Part shown: in pieces, positions 34,414-46,998 of the stretch | How the letters are laid out: every line of letters begins with the position of its first letter | Numbering within the stretch: the first letter of the stretch is position 1 | Made by a program: the position numbers and the translations under genes | Source of the DNA: Hermodice carunculata | Taxonomy: Eukaryota > Annelida > Polychaeta > Eunicida > Amphinomidae | Length of the DNA stretch: 64,000 nucleotides | NCBI GenBank assembly: GCA_964020975.1 | Contig: OZ026630.1 | Span: 63,583,013 to 63,647,012 of the forward strand | Reading direction: 5' to 3' | The notes under the pieces: model-generated | Seen by the model: the letters and a program-made list of their open reading frames with translations, nothing else | Database searches by the model: none | Told to the model about the DNA's origin: nothing

Positions 34414-35609
34414 CGGAAACCAGGTGGTGGGAGATAAAGCTTGGGAACTGCTTCATGCTACCGTTGCCATGGAGGTCAAATTTGTTATCACAATGCTTAA
34501 CGTTTAGTCCAGTGCATGCAGTGATCAATTGTGTCAGATTTCATGGGAAACAGTGACATCAAAATTCTAAGCGGCCATAATTCTTTACACATTTGTTTTA
34601 TCATGAAACTTGTTTGTCTCATCACTGGGTAAACCGTAGCATACACAGGGAAGAAATAACACAGTGCCAGTTGTAAATGAATATGCCACTCTAAGTCACA
34701 GGAATCTGTTGAGTAACTATGACCAAGAAGCCACAAAGATAGTCTGATTTTAGAGAAAGCCTGGCCTGAATTTGTGCTTTTATTAAGATAACTGAGGGCT
34801 CACTAGGCATGAAGGAGCATATTGAATCCAAGATGAGAGCTATTTTTCTGTGTCTCAGATTAAATGAATTTGTTGAGGAATGGTGCTTGAAGGTTACCGT
34901 GACAACTAAGGATCCGTAATGGTTGACTTTGGCTGGAGGACTGTGCTGATACTTGTCTGTAGAGTGACAGCTGCTCACGGCCATGCTGGTTGGTTGTCAT
35001 CCACTCACATTGGCTTCCTGTACATTTTGAGGAACTGGCAAGGTTCTTTAGATAATAAGAGATTAAATCTCCATGTTTGAGTGATATTGTATGTTCATAG
35101 TGTCAAGGTCAAGTTTCGAATAATTCCCATACCATTTTGAACAAGTTTTGAGACTCTCACAAATCAAAATGTACCATAATTATTTGCAAGTAGTTGTTCT
35201 ACTGTGGTTTGAAGTTACAATTAAAATAATAACATATTCTGAGAGCGTGAAAACTAAAATAAATGTCCTGTATTCACATCCACAGCAAGAAGCATTATGT
35301 CTTTTCAGTTGTTCAGGAGGGGATTTGCCATATGTCAGCATGGTTTCTTTGTAGAATACTGTCATCAGTATATTTGGACAGTTTACACCAACATGATGCT
35401 GAGTGCCAGATCAATCTGAAATGAACTCTTGAAAGTGGCAAGTTATATTGTGGTATATGTATATATTGAACAGGATATGCAGTGCATTTGGATTACTGTT
35501 AACGTTGCAGGTCCATATTAATCTGGATGATATCAAGGTGGGGACAATAATTACTGTATTTAAACACATATAGAAGAATGTTGACGTGTAATTACAACAG
35601 CAGTCTATC

Positions 35610-35638
35610 CCTCCTTCGAAGGAGGCTACGTGTAGCCT
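35610..35638 (+). repeat. Hairpin head of a further family (H)
   Basis: The perfect palindrome CCTCCTTCGAAGGAGG (35610-35625) is followed by AGGCTACGTGTAGCCT, an imperfect second stem. It directly precedes family A body sequence, in the place a head would occupy. Confidence 0.6.
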
Positions 35639-35656
35639 CCTTGTGCCCCCCGAAGA

Positions 35657-36109
35657 TCAGTTTTTACTTGAAACTTGGTTGAAATGTAGCTTGTGGGATG
35701 GTTAAACAAATTTGTTCACTAGGTGGTGATACTCTGGATCCTTGATTTTTAACAAGTTTTTCAATCTGGGTACTTGTCGGTTGATGTATGCATTACTATT
35801 GATGACTTAGCCAATGCAGATTGCAATGGTCGTTCACACTTTTGACTTCTTAAAAACCAACCAGATTCACGACAAAATTGGTGGGAATGTACCTTAGGTG
35901 GGTCTGTACCAAGTTGTTCAAATCCTCATGCTCCATTGATTTTTGGATTTTTTAAGTAAATTTTTTTTGGGGGGGGGGGGGGGTAATTTTTTGGCAAAAT
36001 CTGTTGAAAAAAATTCTTCAAAACTGCCTGGCAAATTGCTTTGATATTTTATAGGGACACTCCTGGGGATCCCTAGCTCTTAATTTGTTGACCAGATGGT
36101 GCTGCAGTC
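35657..36109 (+). repeat. Family A body fragment, left of B insertion
   Basis: It carries the family A modules AAACTTGGTTGAAATGTAGC, CTAGGTGGTG, TAGGTGGGTCTGTACCAAGT and TGACCAGATGGTGCTGC. It is interrupted at 36110 by a family B head. A G15 run lies inside (35969-35983). Confidence 0.65.
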
Positions 36110-37520
36110 TTTACCCTTCGGCCTTATGAGGGCGATGGGTATTGTCATACCCGGCGCCGTCCGTCCGTCTGTCCCATGGTTTAACCACCATAACTTCAGA
36201 AATTTTTGAGACAGGACTTTCAAATTGCACATGATATTACACTCCTATATGGCCTACTTTCTGTGCAAGCATAGTTGACTTTGACCTAATTCTCAAGGTC
36301 ACACAGTGGTCACGTGCTAAGCAACGTTACCGCCCTAACTATTGAAAGCCCGCATCTAGCAATCTAAAGCTTACACACAAGAAGCTTCATAGAGTGATCT
36401 AGAAGCCTATTGAAAATCGAGATCATAGCTTTATATTTGACGTACTTTTTGAGGTCAAAGGTCAAGTGCACAATGGTGGTATTGGTATAAGTAAGGACGT
36501 TTTTAAGTCAGTTACATGAAATTTTATACACACATGTATCACAACCAAAGAATGTGTCAGGAATCAATAGTAGGTCACTAGGTCAAGTATCTGGGTCACA
36601 GTGACCTATTCATTGAAATTTTGTTTACCATTATAACTTCAGAAAATTTTTGAGACAGGACTTTCAAATTGCACATGATATTACACTCCTGTATGACCTA
36701 CTTTGTGTGCAAGCATAGTTGACCTTGACGTAATTCTCAAGGCCACACAATGGTCTTATGTGCTGGGCAACATTACCACTCTAACTATTGAAAGCCTGCA
36801 TCTAGCAATCTAAACCTTACACACAAGAAGCTTCATAGAGTGATCAAGTGGTCACGTGCTAAGCAACGTTACCGCTCTAACTATTGAAAGCCCGCATCTA
36901 GCAATCTAAAGCTTACACACAAGAAGCTTCATAGAGTGATCTAGAAGCGTATTGAAAATCAAGGTTGTAGCTCTATATTTGACGTACTTTTTGAGGTCAA
37001 AGGTCATGTGCACAATGGTGGTATTGGTATAAGTAAGGAAGTATTTAAGTCAGTTACATGAAATTTTATACACACATGTATCATATCCAAAAAATGTGTC
37101 ATGAATCAAAAGTAGGTCACTAGGTCAAGTATCTGGGTCACAGTGACCTATTCATTGAAATTTTGTTTACCCACTATAACTTCAGAAGCGTTTGAGACAG
37201 GACTTTCAAATGGCATATGATGCATAATTGACCTTGACGTAATTTTCAAGGTCACATACAGGTCACGAGTTTGCTGAGTGACATTGTGCATCTAGAAATC
37301 TAAATCTTAAAACAAAAGAAGCAACATAGGGTGATCTGGAAGGCTATTGAAAATCAAGGTTATACCTCTATATTTGACCTAATGTTTTTGAGGTCAAAGG
37401 TCAAGTGTAAAATAGTAGTATTTGTGTAGGTAACTATACCTGATACTATGGGACACTATTCCTATTCACTTACAGCAAAAGAGATTGAAGGCGGCCGAAG
37501 GGTACTGCATTCTTTGCACG
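36110..37520 (+). repeat. Family B hairpin-headed repeat, 1.4 kb, with internal duplication
   Basis: The head TTTACCCTTCGGCCTTATGA continues to GTCATACCCGGCGCCGTCCGTCCGTCTGTCC. Body units repeat (36.19, 36.63 and 37.17 kb start with ACTTCAGAAATTTTTGAGAC or a close form). Three perfect AGGTCAAAGGTCA sites lie at 36452, 36994 and 37391. The end GCGGCCGAAGGGTA is the inverse of the head TACCCTTCGGCC, so this copy has short terminal inverted repeats. Confidence 0.75.
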
Positions 37521-37523
37521 GTA

Positions 37524-37778
37524 TTTTTTAGCTCAGCTGACATGCTAGTCAGGCTGAGCTTTCAAACTTGGTGGCAGTATAGCTGAGGTGGATCTCTACC
37601 AAATTTGTTCACATGGTCACACTCCAGTGTTTTTTGGATTTTTTGTGAATTTTTGTTCCCTTATTGGGAAAATCTTAAAAAACTGCTCACCTAATTGCTT
37701 TGTTACCACATAGGAACACTCAAAGGGACTCCTAGTCCTTAATTCGTTCACTTGGTGGCACTGCAAATTTTTTCCATT
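37524..37778 (+). repeat. Family A repeat, copy 7, part 1
   Basis: The head TTTTTAGCTCAGCTGACATG pairs weakly with CAGGCTGAGC. The body contains AAACTTGGTGGCAGT, GTGGATCTCTACCAAATTTG and TTCACTTGGTGGCACTGC. It continues after insertions at 38031, 39276 and 42376. Confidence 0.7.
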
Positions 37779-38030
37779 TTTCAAAGGTCTGCCCCTTGGG
37801 GGACCTGTTATGTTTTTGGGTAGTCCGTCCATTTGGATGTGCACATTCTCGTTACCACAATATCAACAGAATGCCTCAGTGTGTTTTGCTCAAATTTGGC
37901 AATGTGCTTATCTTAGCTGGCAAGATGAACTGATTAGATTTTGGTGTCAGCATGAGTTTATTTGAGCAAATGGCAGCCTTATTACATGCTCGTCAGGGCA
38001 GACCCTCCAGTCAATGCTTTGCATTGAAGC
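37779..38030 (+). repeat. Small hairpin-headed repeat (family F) inside family A copy 7
   Basis: The head GGTCTGCCCCTTGGGGGACC is a near-perfect palindrome, followed by TAGTCCGTCC. Body GTTACCACAATATCAACAGA and CTCAAATTTGG; the end is CGTCAGGGCAGACC. The termini GGTCTGCCC and GGGCAGACC are inverted repeats. It is about 250 bp and noncoding. Confidence 0.65.
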
Positions 38031-38262
38031 TATGTCAATTTGAATGATTTATTTGGTGTAGTTTGGCTCTTTTAAACTTCTCCCGAAGCGTCACTCAGAT
38101 TGAGCTGAAACTTTGTGGACACTCTTTGTGAAGCAGTCATACAAAGTTGTTCACTTGGTGACACTGCTGTGGATTTCTTATTTTTAAAGATTTTTTCAAC
38201 TCGGGTACTTATTGGTAAATGCACCTTTCCAATTGAGTATTATGTAAGTCAATGGTTATTCT
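38031..38262 (+). repeat. Family A repeat, copy 7, part 2
   Basis: It resumes family A sequence: ACTTCTCCCGAAGCGTCACT, CAGATTGAGCTGAAAC, TTCACTTGGTGACACTGCTG and TATTATGTAAGTCAATGG. Confidence 0.7.
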
Positions 38263-38270
38263 TTCTTCTA

Positions 38271-39275
<1,005 letters not shown>

Positions 39276-39448
39276 TTGTTCATTTTTTTGTATGTCATTG
39301 ATATTTTCAACTTCTTGTCCAAAAGCATGTCTTAGATTATGCTGAAATATGATGGGAGATGTACCTTGTGGAAGGGTCAAACAGAATTGTTCACAAGGTT
39401 GTGATGGTGCATATCCCTGATTTTTACTGAATCTTTCAAGTTGGGTAT
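39276..39448 (+). repeat. Family A repeat, copy 7, part 3
   Basis: It contains TCAACTTCTTGTCCAAAAGC, GATTATGCTGAAAT, TTGTGGAAGGGTCAAACAGA and TTCAAGTTGGGTA. The matching continuation (ATCGGTTGGTGC, then GATTATTGTGTAAG) is found only from about 42376, so about 2.9 kb has been inserted here. Confidence 0.7.
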
Positions 39449-41268
39449 CACGTTAAGTTACGTCTCGGCCACCATTTGCCAAGACTTCTGTCTGAGTGCT
39501 CTGATCGTAGGTTCAAGAGGTCCTTAAAACCAGTGGTGCCTTGGCAAATGTCCCGAGCTCCAGGTCCGAGAGCTTGGATCATAAGCCAAGGTATGTGGGA
39601 GATAAAAGGAAGACTCTCAGAACTCCTTCAGGCCCCCTCCTGCCTCCAGATTTCTGAGTACAGCAGCTGCGTTCCCTGAACCGAGTCTCCTGGAGATCCA
39701 GCAGGTTCCCTCCGGCCAGCAGACACCCTTGTAAGCGGCTGCTGTGTCCACTGCTACTGGTTTGCCACAAGCGCTCCTCCCCAGCCCCACGTGGGCTGAG
39801 CAGATGGAGGTGGCATTTGGTGCTGCAACAACTGTTTGGGAAGTCCTTGCTACCCCTACACCTGGCGTGGTGATAGATCCCCTACTGTCACAGGCGGTCG
39901 CACCGCTTCCCTCATGAGTTCTGAGTCTTCAGACCTTGCCATCCAGGTGGAGGATGAGCTTGTGATTTGGGATGTGTCCATTAGCAGATCCTGGCTGAAG
40001 TCGAAAGCTCCACCGTCACGCTGTTCTCGTTCTGAGCGGCCAAGCTTGTTGGGGACTTTGGGCCTGTGGAAAAGCCTTCCACACCCACTCATTCAGAGCC
40101 TGGGTGGTTACCAAGCTGTGGTCCCACCAGAGGAGAAGGAGGTGCAGGGCTGTTGTGCTGTCCCGTCAGAGCTTGTCTCTGGAGGACACGTGGCAATGCC
40201 CCCCATACCCTTTTTGCACTTTGTGGCTAAATACTATGATCAGCTCACGACCAAGACTCTGGGCACACAGGTTCCGGTAGAGCCAGCAATGTCTGGCTCC
40301 TAGAGGCAGGGGCAACTCCTTCCAAAGCCGGACATTCAGGGTAGATGGTATTCTGTGCCTTTCCGTCACATTCACTGCCTTTGGATTTGGACTGGGAAGA
40401 GTTTTATGCTCGGCAGCGGAAGTCCATCATTATGTCTGCCAAGGCCTTCAGGCGATTGGAGGGCGATGCCAGCCAGGCAGTCTGTCGTTACAGCATCCAA
40501 CTCCAGACATCTCGTTGGCAGCTCTGAGGTCTCTCCTTGATTACCTGAAGGGCTTGGTACATATTACAGAGTCAGTGCAGGATTGGTTAGACCAATTGTC
40601 ACACCTTGCGACTTCCTTGTTGCAAGCTGTCGACCACCAGGTGCAGATCGCCTGCACTTTGGAGGCTAACCTTCGTTTGTTGCTGAGGGATGCCTACCTC
40701 CAAGATCAGAAGTTGCCTGACCCACAGAACCACAGATCCCAAACTGGGCTGCTCTTCTCAGGAACTCTGTTTGGAGGAATGATGGCTGAGGTTGTTCATT
40801 GGGCACAAGACCTTCGGGACCACTTGGCCAATCAAACCCATACCAAGGCAACTCTCTTCGGTCACTTTCTTCCTTGGCTGCCTCAGCCCCGAAGACTGGT
40901 GAATCTCAGACCATGGCTACTGGCCCCTCAGCTTGTGCTCCTCATGGAACACGATGCCCTGGAAAGAGCAGGCAGCACTCAGAGAAGGGGAAGCACTTCA
41001 GGAAAGGCAAGAAGCTGGGCAAGCCTCAGTGCTCCTGACTCCACCTTTCGCGCATATTGGGAGTCTATCACAGAGGATCCTTTCCTCCTCAACATCCTGA
41101 GACACAGCTACATGCTACCTTTCAGTGAAGACTGGCCTCCATTAAGCTGAGAGCCCTTGTGGATCGCAGCTCACCACAGAACCCAAAGCATTGGCGTTCC
41201 TGGAGGCAGTTGAGACGCTTTGGAGGAAGTGCACCAGAGAGCAGGTCGAGAATCAAGGTTCTCCTGGC
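39449..41268 (+). mobile_element. Broken DIRS-like (tyrosine-recombinase) retroelement fossil
   Basis: A more GC-rich block than its surroundings, with Gag-like open stretches (39836-40303 and 40515-41150). The second contains LLRDAYLQDQ and ends with RAYWESITEDPFLLNIL, which resembles the start of the reverse transcriptase region of DIRS-type elements. No complete reverse transcriptase, RNase H or recombinase is present. The element is broken, by at least several changes plus loss of its 3' half, and looks moderately old. The family assignment rests on remembered motif resemblance and is tentative. Nested inside family A copy 7. Confidence 0.5.
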
Positions 41269-41330
41269 TTTTTACCCCTCAGCTTTCTAGGTCAGAAGGG
41301 TATTGTCGTCATCTATGCGTCAGTGATTCA
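41269..41330 (+). repeat. Family B head fragment between two retroelement pieces
   Basis: A T-run and ACCCCTCAGCTTTCTAGG, then GGGTATTGTCGTCATCTATG and CGTC, match the family B heads at 32859 and 33300. The body is missing. Confidence 0.55.
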
Positions 41331-41379
41331 ATCACTTAACTTATTAATTACCAATGATAGTACAAACAAGAAATCAGAA

Positions 41380-42330
41380 AAAGATTGAAGCAACCCTGGA
41401 GCAGCCCTCGATGGATGTAGCCTCCTCTAGGGATGGGCCCATCCACCCAAGGAGACTTCATGCACCTGTCCAGGCTAATGCTGAAGTGGAAGGAACTGTT
41501 AGTGATCCAGGAGGTAATCCAAAACCTTCTGGTGGGGATCATGGAGCCAAATCTCTTAAAGCTTGCAAAATCAACATTGCAAGCTTTGTCCTCAATTTGT
41601 TGAAAACAACACTTTTACCAGTAATGCTACTAGAAGGTCATACAAAGTAAACAATTACAAGAAAAACGTAACATGCAGCACAGAAAACTTGGATACCTAG
41701 TAACTTGTGGCAATTCTTCATGTCAGTATGCAGGTAAAACTAATCAAAAACTGAATGAAAGATTTAATGATCACAGGAATAGAATGAGGAATCCAAATAA
41801 AGGGTCCAATTTGACATTTGTTGTGGATCATTTCAACTATGGGCCTTGCAAAAACAAAACATTTAACGTTCAAATCATAGAAACAATACAAAAACCAGGG
41901 AAATATTCCAATGGTAAGATTAATAAAGAAACAGCTAGCCTTAGAAGAGATAGAGAGAAGTTTTGGATTAAAGAATTAAGAACAGTGCATCCGTATGGGT
42001 TGAATAATTGTTGTGACAAGAACATGGATCAAAGGACAGTTGAAGATAACATCTATGACATATTGAACAAAAAGCAAAGAAAGAGGAACAAACACACAGT
42101 CAGATCTAAAGCATGCAAAGATCACCTGACTGTGCAATTTGTTCATAGTAAACTCGAGGAGATTTCAAGTAATGATAGTACATACTATGTCAACATAACA
42201 TTACCACAAATGGTGAAAAAAAGAACTGAAACAACTAGGGCAATTACTAAATGAACATGTAATCGCAGAAGATAGTCCTATAACAGATAGGATTGTCAAC
42301 TTACTGGAAGACATGATATAACATAAACTA
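41380..42330 (+). mobile_element. Penelope-like element fragment: GIY-YIG endonuclease end
   Basis: An open frame at 41673-42254 (193 codons) carries the two-strand motif YLVTC (residues 8-12) and YAGKT (19-23), with the spacing of a GIY-YIG nuclease, then LNERF and FWIKELRTVHPYGLNN (97-112). The last motif is characteristic of the C-terminal endonuclease of Penelope-like elements. Upstream, around 41600-41670, the FTS...RRSYKVNN linker typical of these proteins is recognisable but out of register, so the piece is not intact. The reverse transcriptase is missing, so this is a 5'-truncated copy. It sits in the intron, nested in family A copy 7. Confidence 0.75.
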
Positions 42331-42375
42331 AAACTTAATGTCAGCAAATGGTGGTTGAGAGGAAACTATGTGTTA

Positions 42376-42724
42376 ATCGGTTGGTGCCTGCATTCCTGTT
42401 GATTATTGTGTAAGCCAGTGGGGATTACAAAGGTAATTCAACTTTTTGACTTCTCCAAACCATCAACCAGATTCATTTCAAACTTGGTGGGGATGTACTT
42501 TGGGTGGGTCACACACTGTCTTCAAATGGTCGTGCTCCAGTGATTTTTAAATTTGTTATGATTTTTGGGGGGATCCACTTTGGACAAAATCTTATGCAGG
42601 TCTTGTTATGCAAAACCGTGTGGCCAGTTGCTTCCATATTGTACAGGAGCAATTCTGGGAATCACCAGACGAGGGTTGAATGTGAAGATCAGCTGAGGAT
42701 GGGCTGTTCACACAGCCCTTGTTT
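42376..42724 (+). repeat. Family A repeat, copy 7, part 4 with tail
   Basis: It resumes at ATCGGTTGGTGC with GATTATTGTGTAAGCCAGTG, then AAACTTGGTGGGGATGTACT. It ends with GATCAGCTGAGGATGGGCTG and TTCACACAGCCC then TTGTTT. This completes the element begun at 37524. Confidence 0.7.
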
Positions 42725-45700
42725 TGTTGGTTTTTTGTTTTTTGTTTTTTTATACTTTTTTTTTTAATCAAAGTGTGACTATATCTAGGCATGACTTTTT
42801 ACTGCAAGATCCTGGACTTCAGGGTATGCTGAGTGGTGTGAACAGATGATGGTTTGTAACAGGTTTCGTAATTGAGCCAAGGTCCTTAGTAGTGCACATG
42901 AAAGCACTTGGGCTTTTTTGCCACAGGGGGACAGTGCATTTGCATCAGTACATACAGCTGTTTCATTTCTTGGAAGACATCGCCCTTTCCTGGGAGATTA
43001 CTTTACGTGTGTTTATCATGCAGGGGGATTATTTCAGTCCAGTTTGTAAAGCTACTGTGCCTGCAGATGTATATGACAAATTATTTTAAGATGGTGCTTA
43101 AAATTTGATAGATTACAGTAAGAAGCTTAAACTTGCACTAGACACTTCATTTAATTCTGGTTCTGTTCCCATTTATACACATTATGACAGATAGCCTTCG
43201 TTATTGCCAAGACTTTCAAGCATAAAGAAGAAATTATCAGTGACAAAAAGCAGGTAATTCATATGAAACAATCCTCAGGATAATTTTTTTGTATATTTAC
43301 TTGACCTTGTCAAGAATGCTGTACATGGATCATTTTTCATGCATGGCAGTTTCACTACAATATGCAAATTGCTTTATGATTCAAAATAAGTTTACCCTTC
43401 AGCAAGCCTTGCTTCATAATTTGTGAGTTCTCTTCATGCTGATTGATGATACTGTGTTTTAGAGTACTTGATACTACAGATGTTGGCATGGTTGATTGAT
43501 TTTGCTGCCATCAGATTTGCATGGTTCTCTCTGAGACCCTGCTGGGTAGGAAACTGATGAAGAGAAGATCTAGTTGATTTAAACATATTTTTGTTTAACA
43601 AAATTACAAAAAATACATTAACCAGTCATAGTCGAAGCAATACGAGGCTTGCACAATAATTTCCCGCCACAAGTGCATACCTAGTTGTCTTAGTAACCGT
43701 AGTCTCGTGTGTAAGATATGGGCCACTGCCCGTGCCTGGAAGCCGAATATTCCTGACATTTTGGAAATAAAGAGTACTTAGTACTGGCAGATGGAAATTT
43801 ATTCTTGTAACATTAACGGAGCACTAAATGAATACGACTTTGGTATTTGCAAACTTAAATTTCTTTAAAACACACTAATTTTGTGTGAAAGGGGTATCTG
43901 GCTCTGTCTGTGACAGTGATATGCATGTGTGTTCTCTGTGATTGACCTGCATGAGCCCCGTACTTTGTGACAGGAAATCAATGTACATGCCTCATATTGG
44001 GAAAGAGGGCTAAGCCCTATATGAATCCCTTTTACAAAAGACATAGTTACTCTTTGATTATATAGGATTTTATGTCTAACACTTACTCCAAATTACATTG
44101 CTTTCAACAGAAGGTCCAATGGAAAATAAATGGATTCTGTTAATTATTGCCCTGCTTCCAAGCAACATTTTGTTGAATGTTGCTGCTTACATTGGAAACA
44201 AAAATGTCTGGTGGCAAGATACTGAAAAACAGACCAAAATGGTGAGAAACTGTATGCAGTTAAACCATGGGGGACACTTTCATGTGTGTGATTGTTGAAG
44301 AAAATTGGCTAGTCCTGTCTGGTTTCCTCTGTTTTATTGTGACAGTGTGTTGTTAAATTTCAGCAATAGTTACAGCTGTCAAGTCCTTGAAATTGGTTGG
44401 AGAACAAATTCCTGTTGGCATTTAAAAGGTAAAAAGAGCTAGGCAAGGGAAACCATGTACAGGTTGTCTGTGTCAAAGTCTGATGCGTTGTATTCTCATT
44501 GTGTGTGCGTACAAGCAAGTTCTGTTGGAAAACCTGTCATTTGAAAAGGTTTGTCTGAAGCAGTGTCTATTTTCTGCAGTTTAAATTTGTCAACAGATTA
44601 TCTAAAGCAGTCCTTGACATGGGACAAGTTAAAGGACATGCATTGCATGACCTTTTCAAGGAAAGCTTTGTTTCATCTTTAAACATATCCTTGTTGTGTT
44701 CAGTATGAGAAAAGTTCCGTAAAGAAATTGTGGTCTATGAGAAATGATACATGAAGTGAAACATGTCCAAAAGAGGTTTAAATGGTTTGTTGGGGGGCCC
44801 AGATGTAAAAAGTCTATGTGGAAAGATACTGCCGAACAGGCATTTATCACAGGTGAGGACTGACCTGTGCTTTGATAATGACACCCAGCAGACTGAATGA
44901 ACTCTGCTGATAGCCCAGTGTCCGCTTAGACAATTGAATGGATATGTATGAACAAAAGTAAATACTGTGTAACAGAAATAATGGATTGGGAAGGAGCTCA
45001 GATGTAAGCTTTAATTGATATAACAGTGGCCTGATATTTGTCTAAATCTTGATAATGGGATTGTGCTGGGTGACTTGCATTTGTCTACCTGTTTGGCTAC
45101 TGGCCAAATGCCAGGCAGTCGGCTCTGTCCATCACCAATATTGCAGCACCATGTAATGCTGTTATGGCCTTGTATTCACAATACCTTTCAGTATCCTTTG
45201 ACAAGCAGTGGAAGGGTTTTTGCATCCATAGTAGAGATTTTACAGTTAACAAAGAATAAAGAACACATAGATTTTTTTGTGTGTGTGTATGTAGGCAAGA
45301 TAGTCCAAAATAAAAGTCTGGAAAGTAAGCTAAAAAAAAGTGTGAGCCTCATGTCCAGTGGAGCAGACTTGACAGGTATGTATTTGTCCACACCTTACTC
45401 TGTGCATGTCAGATATTAGCTCATCTTTGCTGCGGGCTACTTGCAGGTCCTGGATATATCATGCTGTGATCTTGCATATTTAAAAAATGCTTACTGTATG
45501 GGTCACAAGCATGTATTCCGTTTGTAAGACAATCTTTTCTATGTTTGAGGCCGAATTATCATTCTCCAGAGTGAAACTCAAAAGTAGTAACTCACTGTAG
45601 ATCACATGACCTTAACATTGTTACAAGTAAATTGTGATGTGCCTGCATCAGTGAGGTTGTGCATTAATATTTTGACAAAATCAAATGTGTGCAAGGGATA

Positions 45701-46998
45701 TTTGATTATATGTCACACATGACATGGAATAACTGCAGTGAACGTAAACAAACACGCCACACCAGGTTGGCATTGAATGTAGGCCTAGGGCATATTTTTT
45801 TGCAATGATTACCCACTTAAACATAGAGTAAACAAAATCTTGCATGGGTGGAGAGTTCGTTACTATTTTTCTCTCACGCGGGATTGTTGTGTGGAAAATC
45901 ACTTGTGACCTCCTGTCACTCGTGATTTTTCTCCCCACCAACAACGATCCCTGGTGAGAGAAAAATCTGGTAAGTCACTGTCAGTCATACAAGACTCTCA
46001 GCATTGTACATTGTTAATATGACCAGAGAGTTATGAACGAAAACTGTGATGAGGGTAAAAGGAAAATTTAGCAGTTTACACAATAAAAACAGATTTGTTG
46101 TTGCCAAATAGGACTCTTGTCATGCAGTAGCAGAGGAAATGGAGGTGGGGGGAGATCGTATGGTGACTTAGATACAACTGCGTCACCATGTTCAACCAGT
46201 GCACAGATACACAGCATGGATCAATATGGCAGAACAAAGGAGAAGAGACAGTTCCAGGCTAATGTTTATTACAGTTAAAGGCAGGTTTCTAGGAATTCGC
46301 TGCTGCTGTGGGTGAGCAACATGGCAGTGCATGATGTACAATAAATTGACATCCCTCTTGCTGAGGAGGCCTGACAGTCTCTTCACTGTAATGTAGTGGG
46401 AATTGCATTTGCAGGAAGGACAGTGTGTGCAGACAGGGCAAAAGTTGAAGTAATGTTCCAAAGAAATGTCTGGTGTATGCCATTTTAGCTTGTGAAAAGC
46501 CCACCCATGTTTATGCTCATAATAAATGGACTGAATGAACTTGACCAGGGTAAGTTGGCAGACATTTCATTGCTGACAGTAATTTCAGTATAATCACAAG
46601 GACACTGTGGGTGGGCATAATGTCAAGTGTTCAGCAGTTTTTGCATTGATCTGGATTTATCATACCTGTCTGTTTTCAACTTTGTGCATTGGACATCCAT
46701 TTTGAAGTCTGTAGCTCTTGATTCATGTGGCAGTGTGGCTAACAAAATGTAATTAGGGACTGTGTCACCACTACATAATGGGTGTAAGTGAGGGAGGGAG
46801 TGAGAAAGCAAGAGAGAGAGAAGAGTGAGTATCTTGAAATATCAACATATGGTGAATTTTATTTGCTGAGTTTTGTTTCACTTTGACCAAACTGCATTCA
46901 CATGTACATGTTGCATTGCATAGGCACTGGGGAGAGGTTGTGGGTTGTTAAGTTTACCATTAAAATTCCAATACAGCCATCAGGGAAATACTTTTCAC

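Noticed and set aside
43190-43252. Exon-like stretch (ATTGCCAAGACTTTCAAGCA...) ending in CAG|GTAATT
   Set aside because: There is no pyrimidine tract before it, no resemblance to PKA or any family I know, and it does not fit between exons 6 and 7.
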